Source: JAFGNV01 sp964612485 (GTDB lineage Bacteria > Chloroflexota > Anaerolineae > 4572-78 > J111). Taken from it: a stretch of 64,000 nucleotides of DNA. The translations under genes were made by a program, and so were the position numbers. Below the pieces are notes generated by a model. The model searched no databases and was not told the origin of the DNA. It saw only the letters and a list, made by a program, of their open reading frames with translations. This document shows, in pieces, positions 25,764 to 32,679 of the stretch; positions within the stretch are counted from its first letter, which is position 1; each line of letters starts with the position of its first letter. The stretch is taken from assembly GCA_964612485.1 (NCBI GenBank), contig CAZTFF010000021.1, forward strand, positions 30,115 through 94,114. The letters are read 5' to 3'.

Positions 25764-26753
25764 ATGTCTGATGCAATGTTAAAAATTAAAGAAGCCCTGG
25801 CCACTCAAAACTATATCGCTTCCGATGAAATTGCCACGGTGATTTATTTAGCCGATCAGTTGGGCAAACCCGTGCTCAGCGAAGGCCCTGCCGGCGTTGG
25901 CAAAACCGAGTTGGGCAAGGTATGGGCTTCGGCCACCGGACGCAAATTGATCCGCCTGCAATGTTACGAAGGGCTGGATGAAACCAAAGCGCTGTATGAG
26001 TGGGAGTACGCCAAACAGATGCTTTACACCCAATTGCTGAGATCAAAATTGGAAGATGTGGTGGGTGATGCAGTTTCTCTACACGAAGCCGCCGACCGGA
26101 TTGCGTCCGAAGAAGAGGTTTTCTTTTCTGAACGCTTCCTGCTCCCCCGCCCGCTGTTGCGAGCGCTGACCTCCGACGAGCCGGTGGTCCTGCTCATCGA
26201 CGAAATTGATCGCGCCGACGTAGAATTTGAAGCCTTTCTGCTGGAAGTGCTCAGTGATTTTCAAGTCAGTATTCCCGAACTGGGCACCATTAAGGCCAAA
26301 CACCACCCCATGGTGCTGTTGACCAGTAACAATACCCGCGAACTCAGCGAAGCTCTGAAACGGCGCTGCCTATATATTTTCCTTGATTATCCCACGGTTG
26401 AAGCCGAACTTGATATTGTTCGCCTGAAAGTGCCCGATCTGGCCCCGGAACTGGCCCAGCAGGCGGTCGAACTGGTCAACCAGTTGCGTACATTGGATCT
26501 GAAAAAGACCCCGTCAATCAGTGAAACACTGGATTGGGCGCGCGCGTTGGTCAAACTCAATGCCGACCAGTTAGACTCCAAAACGGTTGAAACCACGATG
26601 AGCGTGTTGCTCAAGCACGAAACCGACATCAGCCGGGCCAAACGGGCGCTCAACAGGCGCGGCGCCAACGGCGGAGCGGGCAAACCCAGAAGACTCAGCG
26701 ATTTTGATCCTGATGATTGGTCAAACTATCGGATGTTAGGGCCTAACCCATGA
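25764..26753 (+). CDS. MoxR-type AAA+ ATPase (CoxD-like)
   Basis: This 329-residue AAA+ chaperone-like ATPase has Walker A GPAGVGKTEL, Walker B VVLLIDEIDRAD and sensor 1 VLLTSNNTREL. An arginine finger-like ALKRRC lies in the lid region. The EGPAGVGKTEL and LQCYEGLDE segments match the CoxD branch of the MoxR family, which acts with VWA-domain CoxE proteins to remodel or insert metal cofactors. A CoxE-like VWA gene is the next gene (131 bp downstream), supporting a functional pair. The last codons (LGPNP and the TGA) lie inside a dispersed repeat, so the natural C-terminus may have been replaced by repeat insertion. The ribosome site is AAAGGAG. Confidence 0.92.
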   Translation: MSDAMLKIKEALATQNYIASDEIATVIYLADQLGKPVLSEGPAGVGKTELGKVWASATGRKLIRLQCYEGLDETKALYEWEYAKQMLYTQLLRSKLEDVVGDAVSLHEAADRIASEEEVFFSERFLLPRPLLRALTSDEPVVLLIDEIDRADVEFEAFLLEVLSDFQVSIPELGTIKAKHHPMVLLTSNNTRELSEALKRRCLYIFLDYPTVEAELDIVRLKVPDLAPELAQQAVELVNQLRTLDLKKTPSISETLDWARALVKLNADQLDSKTVETTMSVLLKHETDISRAKRALNRRGANGGAGKPRRLSDFDPDDWSNYRMLGPNP

Positions 26754-26838
26754 AAATCTTGTTTTTTGGGCAAGGATTTTTGTACCAAAACCTTTTTGGC
26801 TCCGGCTTGGAAGCGTAGCGGCTTTGTCCGGGTTAGGG
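26735..26838 (+). repeat. GGGTTAGG-family repeat overlapping the moxR stop
   Basis: GTTAGGGCCTAACCC, then GAAAATCTTG...CAAGGATTTT (hairpin), CCTTTTTGGCTCCGGCTTGG and a final CGGGTTAGGG. It is the forward-orientation relative of the 11529-11726 elements. The first 19 bp are inside the MoxR coding region and encode its last residues. Confidence 0.7.
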
Positions 26839-26884
26839 AGTAATTAACCGCAGTATTGTAATAGCAGAAAGCAAAGGTTAACCC

Positions 26885-28351
26885 ATGGATCAACGTATTA
26901 TCGATTTCATCGCCGGGCTGCGGGCCGCGGGCGTACGGGTTTCAATTGCGGAAAGTGAAGACGCGTTTAACGCCGCGCGCTGTATGGGCGTGTTGGATCG
27001 TGATGAGTTTTCCGCATCGTTACGAGCTACCTTGGTCAAAGAAGCCGCCGACCGGCCCATTTTTGACCAATTGTTCCCCCTCTATTTTGGCAGCGACGGC
27101 CCGCCGATGTTGAACTTAACCGACGAGCTTTCGCCGGAGGAAAAACAGCTCTTAGCCCAGGCCTTACGCGCCCTGCTGGAACAAATGCGGCAACAGCAGG
27201 ACCGGCCAGAACAGCAGCAATATGGCCAACAGAGCAATGCCGCCTCAACCGACCAACTCAACAATTTGATGCAACTGCTGCAATGGCTGCTGCAAGGCCA
27301 AAACCCCAACCAGCAGACGCTCGACCAGGCCGCCCAACAATCCGGCCTATCCCACGCCGACCATCCCCAGCAGCAATCGTGGATCGAACGCCGGATGCAG
27401 CGGCAATTGGGCTTGAAATTGCTGGAACAATTATTGGAACAACTACCGGACCTCTTGAAGCAGTTGGGTATGAGTCAGGAAGCTATCGACCAATTGATGG
27501 AAGGCATGGAAGCCAATCGGGAAGCCCTGGCTGAACAGATCAGCCAGCAAGTGGGCGAAACGATTGCCCGCCAACGCGTCGAACAGTATCAGCAGCAGCA
27601 AAAACAGGACTCCGGTGACCTGATGGACCGCCCCTTCAAAAATCTCAGCGAGCGGGAAGCGCAGGTGCTACGAGAGCAGGTGCGGCGGCTGGCGGCCCAG
27701 TTGCGCAGCCGGGCGGCGCTGCGCCAAAAACGGGGCAAAAGCGGAACGCTGGACGTCAAAAAAACCTTTCGGGCCAACCTACGCTATGGCGGTGTTCCGA
27801 TTGAATTAAAATTCAGAAAACGCCACCTGAAACCCAAATTGCTGCTCGTTTGTGATGTCTCAACCAGCATGCGGGCCGTGGTGGAGTTTTTGCTGCGTAT
27901 GATCTACGAACTGCAGGATCAGGTGGCCAGCGCTCACAGTTTCGCCTTTATTGACGACCTGGAAGACATCAGCCAGGATTTTTCCGAATTTCCGGCGGAT
28001 GTGGCCCTGGATGTGGTTTTAACCCGCCTGCGGCCCGGCCACTACAATACCGATCTGGGCAACAGCCTGAATACCCTGATGCAGCGGTTTGGCGGCGTCA
28101 TCGATCACCGCACCACCGTGATTTTTGTGGGCGATGCGCGTAATAATTTCAACAATCCTCGCCTCGATCTTATGGAGCAAATCCAGCGGTGCGGCAAACG
28201 CGTGATCTGGCTCAACCCGGAACATCCCCGCCAGTGGGGCACGGGTGATAGCGATATGCCGGCGTATCTGCCCTACGCCTCTGCCGTTCACCGGGTCAGC
28301 ACCCTGGCCGAATTGACAGCGGCTGTTGATAAATTGCTCACCGCTCATTGA
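26885..28351 (+). CDS. VWA domain protein, CoxE-like
   Basis: This 488-residue cytoplasmic protein has an N-terminal helical region (residues 1-90), then a glutamine-rich stretch (about 95-170, with EQMRQQQDRPEQQQYGQQS) and a helical middle. A von Willebrand A domain forms the C-terminal third. The MIDAS motif is LLVCDVSTSM (D-x-S-x-S), with the distal T/D positions in GHYNTDLGNS and FVGDARNNFNN. This arrangement matches CoxE/YehP-type partners of MoxR ATPases. In carboxydotrophs CoxD/E mature CO dehydrogenase; here no CO dehydrogenase subunit is nearby, so the client is unknown. The start ATG follows AAAGGTTAACCC. Confidence 0.88.
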   Translation: MDQRIIDFIAGLRAAGVRVSIAESEDAFNAARCMGVLDRDEFSASLRATLVKEAADRPIFDQLFPLYFGSDGPPMLNLTDELSPEEKQLLAQALRALLEQMRQQQDRPEQQQYGQQSNAASTDQLNNLMQLLQWLLQGQNPNQQTLDQAAQQSGLSHADHPQQQSWIERRMQRQLGLKLLEQLLEQLPDLLKQLGMSQEAIDQLMEGMEANREALAEQISQQVGETIARQRVEQYQQQQKQDSGDLMDRPFKNLSEREAQVLREQVRRLAAQLRSRAALRQKRGKSGTLDVKKTFRANLRYGGVPIELKFRKRHLKPKLLLVCDVSTSMRAVVEFLLRMIYELQDQVASAHSFAFIDDLEDISQDFSEFPADVALDVVLTRLRPGHYNTDLGNSLNTLMQRFGGVIDHRTTVIFVGDARNNFNNPRLDLMEQIQRCGKRVIWLNPEHPRQWGTGDSDMPAYLPYASAVHRVSTLAELTAAVDKLLTAH

Positions 28352-28478
28352 GTTTCTGAATGTGATCGCTTAAAATTTCTAACTATTTCCTCATCTTTTT
28401 TTCACGCAAAACCAATTAATTCCCTTTAAATTGGATAGGGACGCCGGAATACTATATTACTCTTGAGGATTTATTTGG

Positions 28479-29273
28479 ATGGATTACATGTTTTCACCCC
28501 ATCAAACAAGCCAGTTACCCCCAATCTTACCCGTGTACGTGTGGCAGGCTCCACCCAGATTTCTTGCCCTGCCGGCTGACGAGGTTCATGTCTGGCGGAT
28601 ACGGCTGGATGCTGCGCCGGATTGTATAAAACACTATTACGATTTTCTCTCTTCAGATGAAAAAGGCCGAGCGGCCCGCTACCATTTCCAAAAAGACCGG
28701 GAGCAATACATTGTGGCGCGCGGCGTGCTTCGCACAATTCTCTCCCGCTACCTGGATATGGCCCCGGATGAGATTCGTTTTTCCTATAGCTCGAACGGGA
28801 AACCGGCCTTAAAAAACAGCCAGGGCGCCGATCTCATCAACTTCAATATGTCGCACTCCCACACCCTGGCCCTGGTTGGCGTCACCCGCGACCGAAAAAT
28901 TGGCATTGATGTTGAGCGCATTCAAAATGATTTTTCCTGCCAGGAAATTGCCGGGCGAATGTTCTCTCCCCAGGAGAGCAAAACCCTGGCCGAACTGCCG
29001 GATGATATGCGCCACGAAGCCTTCTTTAACTGCTGGACCCGCAAAGAGGCCTACATCAAAGCGCGGGGATTAGGTTTATCCTATCCGCTCCACCAATTTG
29101 AAGTCTCGTTGATTCCGGGCGAACCGGCCCGCCTGATCCGATCTACCGAAGACAGCCTGTTCGACACGACGCCCTGGGCCTTGCAGGAGTTGGAACCCGG
29201 CCCCGGCTATGTGGGGGTGCTTGCCGTTGAAGGCAAAGATTGGCAACTCGCCTGCTGGCAGTGGCCTGAATAA
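28479..29273 (+). CDS. 4'-phosphopantetheinyl transferase (Sfp type)
   Basis: This 264-residue enzyme transfers the phosphopantetheine arm of CoA to a serine of acyl- or peptidyl-carrier proteins. Family motifs are all present: RYHFQKDREQYIVARGVLR, GKPAL, FNMSHSHTLALVG (P-H-S strand), GIDVERI (Mg-binding D/E) and FFNCWTRKEAYIKARG (catalytic W-x-x-KEA). Length suits the broad-range Sfp/Gsp class, not AcpS. No NRPS or PKS is present in the window, so it may serve the fatty-acid carrier protein or a distant cluster. Ribosome site GAGGATTTATTTGG; the second ATG (codon 4) is a possible alternative. A terminator follows the gene. Confidence 0.92.
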   Translation: MDYMFSPHQTSQLPPILPVYVWQAPPRFLALPADEVHVWRIRLDAAPDCIKHYYDFLSSDEKGRAARYHFQKDREQYIVARGVLRTILSRYLDMAPDEIRFSYSSNGKPALKNSQGADLINFNMSHSHTLALVGVTRDRKIGIDVERIQNDFSCQEIAGRMFSPQESKTLAELPDDMRHEAFFNCWTRKEAYIKARGLGLSYPLHQFEVSLIPGEPARLIRSTEDSLFDTTPWALQELEPGPGYVGVLAVEGKDWQLACWQWPE

Positions 29274-29294
29274 GCAATAAAACCCAATAATTTT

Positions 29295-29322
29295 GTAGGG
29301 GCAGGCCTGAGTTTGCCCCTAC
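29295..29322 (+). terminator. Hairpin terminator after sfp-like gene
   Basis: GTAGGGGCA and TGCCCCTAC form a 9-bp stem around GGCCTGAGTT, followed by TTTGATTC. It separates the phosphopantetheinyl transferase gene from the ABC exporter promoter immediately downstream. Confidence 0.65.
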
Positions 29323-29323
29323 T

Positions 29324-29351
29324 TTGATTCATGCGCTGCGCCCTGTATAAT
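29324..29351 (+). promoter_or_regulatory. Promoter of the ABC exporter gene
   Basis: TTGATT (29324-29329), 16 bp, TATAAT (29346-29351). The ATG of the exporter gene is 35 bp downstream of the -10 element. Confidence 0.6.
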
Positions 29352-29386
29352 GTCACCCAACTTTTTGATATGCGAGGTTTTTGTTT

Positions 29387-31318
29387 ATGTTTCATGGTGG
29401 CGGCGGCTGGTGGGCTTATATTCGGTACGATGAAGCGCGCGGGAAACCACATTTTAGCTGGGCATTGCTCAAACGGGTCTGGCAATATGCCAAACCTTAC
29501 CAACGAAAGACCGCGGGGCTGCTGATAACTATTTTTACCATTACCGGTTTCAGCCTCATCCCCCCTCTCCTCTATCGGGATTTGATTGACAACGCCTTAC
29601 CCAACGGCGATGTGACGCGCCTCAACTGGCTGGCGCTGGGCATGATCGGCGTGCCGCTGATTAACGCGTTGATTGGTATGGTCCAGCGCTACCTGAGCGC
29701 CACCATCGGCGAAAGCCTCATTGCCGATCTCCGCAACGCCCTCTTTAACCATTTGCAGCATATGGGCCTGCGTTTTTTCACCCACACCAAAACCGGCGAG
29801 CTGATGAGCCGGCTCAATAACGATGTGGTCGGCGCTCAAAACGCGCTGACCGGCACATTTGTCAACGTTATCTCTAATATTGTGATGGTTATCGCTACCC
29901 TGGCCATTATGTTTGCCCTGGAATGGCGGCTGACGCTCTTGAGCATCGCCATTGTGCCCCTTTTTGTGCTGCCCACCCGGCGCGTGGGACGGCTCTTGCG
30001 TGAGATCCGGCGCGAAAGCCTGGATTTGAACGCCAAAATGAACGCCCTGATGCAGGAAACGCTCAACATCAACGGCGTCCTGCTGGTCAAGCTCTTTGGC
30101 CGGCGCGCCGATGAGATCACAAAATTTGCCCGGCGCAGCGCCGATGTGGCCCGGATCGGTATTAGATCGGCAATGGTGGGCCGCTGGTTTTTTATGGGAT
30201 TGGGTTTGGTCAGCGCGGTTGGGATTGCCGTGGTCTTTTGGGGCGGCGGCCATCTGGTCTTGCGCGGCGTTTTTACCGTGGGAACCATTGTGGCTTTTGG
30301 CGCGTATCTACAACAGCTCTACGGGCCGTTGAGTTCAATCAGCAATGCCGGGGTAGAATTGGCCACCAGTTTGGTTAGTTTTGAGCGGGTCTTTGAAGTA
30401 CTCGACCTGCCCGTAGAAATTCAGGATAAAGCGGACGCGGTTGAGCTATCAAACGTGGCCGGCGCTGTAACCTTTCATAACGTTTCTTTCAGCTATACCG
30501 AAGGCGGCGATGGCGGGGCCAGTTTGCTGGGGCTTACCGCCGAACGCGGCGCAAACGGCAAAGAAGAGGCCGCGTTTTTGCCACGGGTCTCAACCCGGCA
30601 ACTGGCCCTAGAAAATATCTCTTTTGACATCAGACCGGGCGAATTGGTGGCGCTGGTCGGCCCCAGCGGGGCGGGCAAAACCACCGTCACCTATCTATTG
30701 CCCCGCCTGTATGATCCCACCGAAGGCCGCATCTGCCTGGACGGGCACGATTTGCGCGATGTAAGCCAGGTGTCTCTGGCGCATGCCATTGGCATGGTTA
30801 CGCAGGAAACATACCTTTTTCACGATACGCTGAAAATAAACCTGCTTTACGCGCAACCGGAGGCCACACAGGACGAAATTGAAGCCGCCTGCCGGGCCGC
30901 GAACATCCACGAGTTTATTGCCGCCTTACCCGATGGCTATGAAACCGTGGTGGGCGAACGCGGTTATCGCTTAAGCGGCGGCGAAAAGCAGCGCATTGCC
31001 ATCGCGCGCGTCATCCTGAAAAACCCCAGTATCCTGGTGCTGGACGAGGCCACCAGCAATCTCGACAGCCAGAGCGAGGCGTTGATCCAGGAAGCGTTAG
31101 AGCGAATCATGCAAGATCGCACCAGCATCGTTATTGCCCACCGCCTCAGCACCATCCTGGCCGCCGATGTAATTCTGGTAATGGACCAAGGGCGGCTGGT
31201 AGAACAAGGCCATCGTACCGAAACCCAATCGGCGCACAACGTGCTGTTGGCCCAGGGCGGGCTATACGCCCAACTCTACCAAACCCAATTTCGACACACG
31301 GTAGACCTGGCTGCGTAG
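29387..31318 (+). CDS. ABC exporter (fused permease and ATPase)
   Basis: This 643-residue half-transporter of the MsbA/multidrug type has six membrane helices over residues about 30-310 and an ATPase domain in the C-terminal 270 residues. Walker A is GPSGAGKTT, the signature is LSGGEKQRIAIARVI, Walker B is ILVLDEATSNLD, and the switch histidine is in VIAHRLSTI. Between the A-loop strand (FSYTEGG) and the LALENISFDI strand there is an insertion of roughly 35 residues (GGASLLGLTAERGANGKEE...). ATG 29387 is preferred to TTG 29381. The N-terminus MFHGGGGWWAYIRYDEARGK is cytoplasmic and typical of Chloroflexota/Firmicutes exporters. Lipid or drug substrate cannot be told. Confidence 0.92.
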   Translation: MFHGGGGWWAYIRYDEARGKPHFSWALLKRVWQYAKPYQRKTAGLLITIFTITGFSLIPPLLYRDLIDNALPNGDVTRLNWLALGMIGVPLINALIGMVQRYLSATIGESLIADLRNALFNHLQHMGLRFFTHTKTGELMSRLNNDVVGAQNALTGTFVNVISNIVMVIATLAIMFALEWRLTLLSIAIVPLFVLPTRRVGRLLREIRRESLDLNAKMNALMQETLNINGVLLVKLFGRRADEITKFARRSADVARIGIRSAMVGRWFFMGLGLVSAVGIAVVFWGGGHLVLRGVFTVGTIVAFGAYLQQLYGPLSSISNAGVELATSLVSFERVFEVLDLPVEIQDKADAVELSNVAGAVTFHNVSFSYTEGGDGGASLLGLTAERGANGKEEAAFLPRVSTRQLALENISFDIRPGELVALVGPSGAGKTTVTYLLPRLYDPTEGRICLDGHDLRDVSQVSLAHAIGMVTQETYLFHDTLKINLLYAQPEATQDEIEAACRAANIHEFIAALPDGYETVVGERGYRLSGGEKQRIAIARVILKNPSILVLDEATSNLDSQSEALIQEALERIMQDRTSIVIAHRLSTILAADVILVMDQGRLVEQGHRTETQSAHNVLLAQGGLYAQLYQTQFRHTVDLAA

Positions 31319-31711
31319 CGCCAAGGGTAAACTCTGTTCAAAGTATAGGAAAATTCAACCCACAAAAGCTGATAGCCGGGAATAGTGTTGGATCTCGTTC
31401 CCTCCATCCGGCAACTTGCCGGGCCAGATGCTGCAATCCGCCTGGTTACTTGATGCGACTCGGCGAGTCATTTGATGTGACTCGCCGAGTCATTTGATAC
31501 GAGCCGCCGAGACAGTGACTGCGCCGCCCGAAGCGATCAACTTCCCATCCGAGAAAAAATGAGCGCAAAGCCACAGCCCTACGCTATTCCGGTTGCACAG
31601 ACCGCTGCCAAACAGCAACTTTTTCATTAAAAGGTCGTACAAAAAGGTGATGCCGGAGTCGATAAAGGTTTCGATTCCGCAATCTACCAGGACACAGTCG
31701 AGGGAGTTGAA
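31319..31711 (+). other. 393-bp region without a recognised gene
   Basis: Between the exporter and the small membrane protein I see no supported ORF on either strand; a 78-codon minus-strand frame has no recognisable content. A tandem array of palindromic 22-bp units lies inside (31450-31515, listed separately). Confidence 0.4.
31450..31515. repeat. Three tandem 22-bp palindromic units
   Basis: Three consecutive 22-bp units start at 31450, 31472 and 31494, each beginning TTGAT. The first two carry the self-complementary cores GACTCGGCGAGTC and TGACTCGCCGAGTCA; the third (GAGCCGCCGAGAC) is diverged. Spacing of two helical turns suggests protein-binding iterons or operators, but no regulator gene is next to it. 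Confidence 0.6.
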
Positions 31712-32089
31712 ATGAACATGATCCAATTACGCGTTGCAGGCGTCGGGCTGTTTTTCCTTTTTATCTTTCTTTCCGGCTTTTGGCTTAGCCATTCTGGAAA
31801 ATCGCTCAATACGATCATATTAACCATCCACAAACTGATTTCCGTGGCGGCGGTTATTTTCCTCATCGTAATCATTTACCGGACAAACCAGATATCCAAT
31901 TTAAGCACAATCGAATTAATCGCCGGGGTGATTACCGGCGCGCTCTTTATCAGCACCATTATCAGCGGCGGATTGTTGAGCACCAATAAACCAATGCCGG
32001 ACGCTGTCTTGAAAATACATCAAATAACGCCCTATCTGACCCTGCTCTCCACCGCGCTGACCTTGTACCTTTTGCCAGGTCGCCCGTAG
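31712..32089 (+). CDS. Small four-helix membrane protein
   Basis: This 125-residue protein consists mostly of four hydrophobic segments (LRVAGVGLFFLFIFLSGFWL, LISVAAVIFLIVIIY, ELIAGVITGALFISTIISGG, ITPYLTLLSTALTLYLL). Histidines (H27, H40 and H103 region) resemble the haem-ligand pattern of small cytochrome b561/DUF4405-like proteins, but I cannot assign a family. The ATG has GAGGGAG. It is 58 bp upstream of a flavodoxin, so a redox partnership is possible. Confidence 0.6.
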   Translation: MNMIQLRVAGVGLFFLFIFLSGFWLSHSGKSLNTIILTIHKLISVAAVIFLIVIIYRTNQISNLSTIELIAGVITGALFISTIISGGLLSTNKPMPDAVLKIHQITPYLTLLSTALTLYLLPGRP

Positions 32090-32146
32090 GAAGGTATTCA
32101 TCTTGGTTTACGTTGGCCTTTTATATCAACAAGGAGAACAATTCTA

Positions 32147-32650
32147 ATGAAAGCTATGGTTATCTACGATTCGGCTTATGGCAATACCGCCCAAGTAGCC
32201 CAGTCCATTGGCCGGGGGCTGGGGCAGGCGCTTGAATCCTCGGGAGAGGTCGAGCTGCGCCGCACCGGCGACGTAAAGCCGGAACAATTAACAGGAGTAG
32301 ACCTGCTTGTCGTCGGCTCTCCCACCCAAAAAGCCAGGCCCACCCCGGCAACCAGCGACTTTCTGGAAAGCATTCCCCAAAAGGGGCTGCAAGGAGTCAG
32401 AGTTGCTGCGTTTGACACCCGTTTTTCCCAGGAAAGAATAAACGCCCTCGGATTTGTAGCATCAAAACTGCTGCCCCTTTTCGGCTTTGCGGCCAAACCT
32501 ATTGCGAACAGGCTCAAGAAAAAAGGCGGGAAAGTGGTACTGCCGCCCGAAGGCTTCTATGTGGACGATACGGAAGGCCCGCTGTCGGATGGCGAGTTTG
32601 AACGGGCGGAGCAGTGGGCCGGGCAGATCGTGAAAACGGCGTCAACATAA
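32147..32650 (+). CDS. Flavodoxin family protein
   Basis: This 167-residue FMN-binding electron carrier has the phosphate-binding loop YDSAYGNTAQVAQ at the N-terminus (canonical T/S-x-T-G-x-T variant with SAYGNT). The second FMN loop region is VVGSPTQKARPTPATSDF, followed by VAAFDTRFS. The C-terminal PPEGFYVDDTEGPLSDGEFERA is the family ending of the menaquinone-dependent protoporphyrinogen oxidase/flavodoxin group. It carries an unusual basic insertion GFAAKPIANRLKKKGGK. ATG follows CAAGGAGAACAATTCTA. It sits behind the small membrane protein in the same direction and converges with the transglutaminase gene. Confidence 0.9.
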   Translation: MKAMVIYDSAYGNTAQVAQSIGRGLGQALESSGEVELRRTGDVKPEQLTGVDLLVVGSPTQKARPTPATSDFLESIPQKGLQGVRVAAFDTRFSQERINALGFVASKLLPLFGFAAKPIANRLKKKGGKVVLPPEGFYVDDTEGPLSDGEFERAEQWAGQIVKTAST

Positions 32651-32679
32651 TTGGCTGAGGGAACAAACTCTGCCGGTTC

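Noticed and set aside
31490..31726. 78-codon minus-strand frame upstream of the small membrane protein
   Set aside because: No recognisable content, no ribosome site, and it runs over the start of the plus-strand gene.
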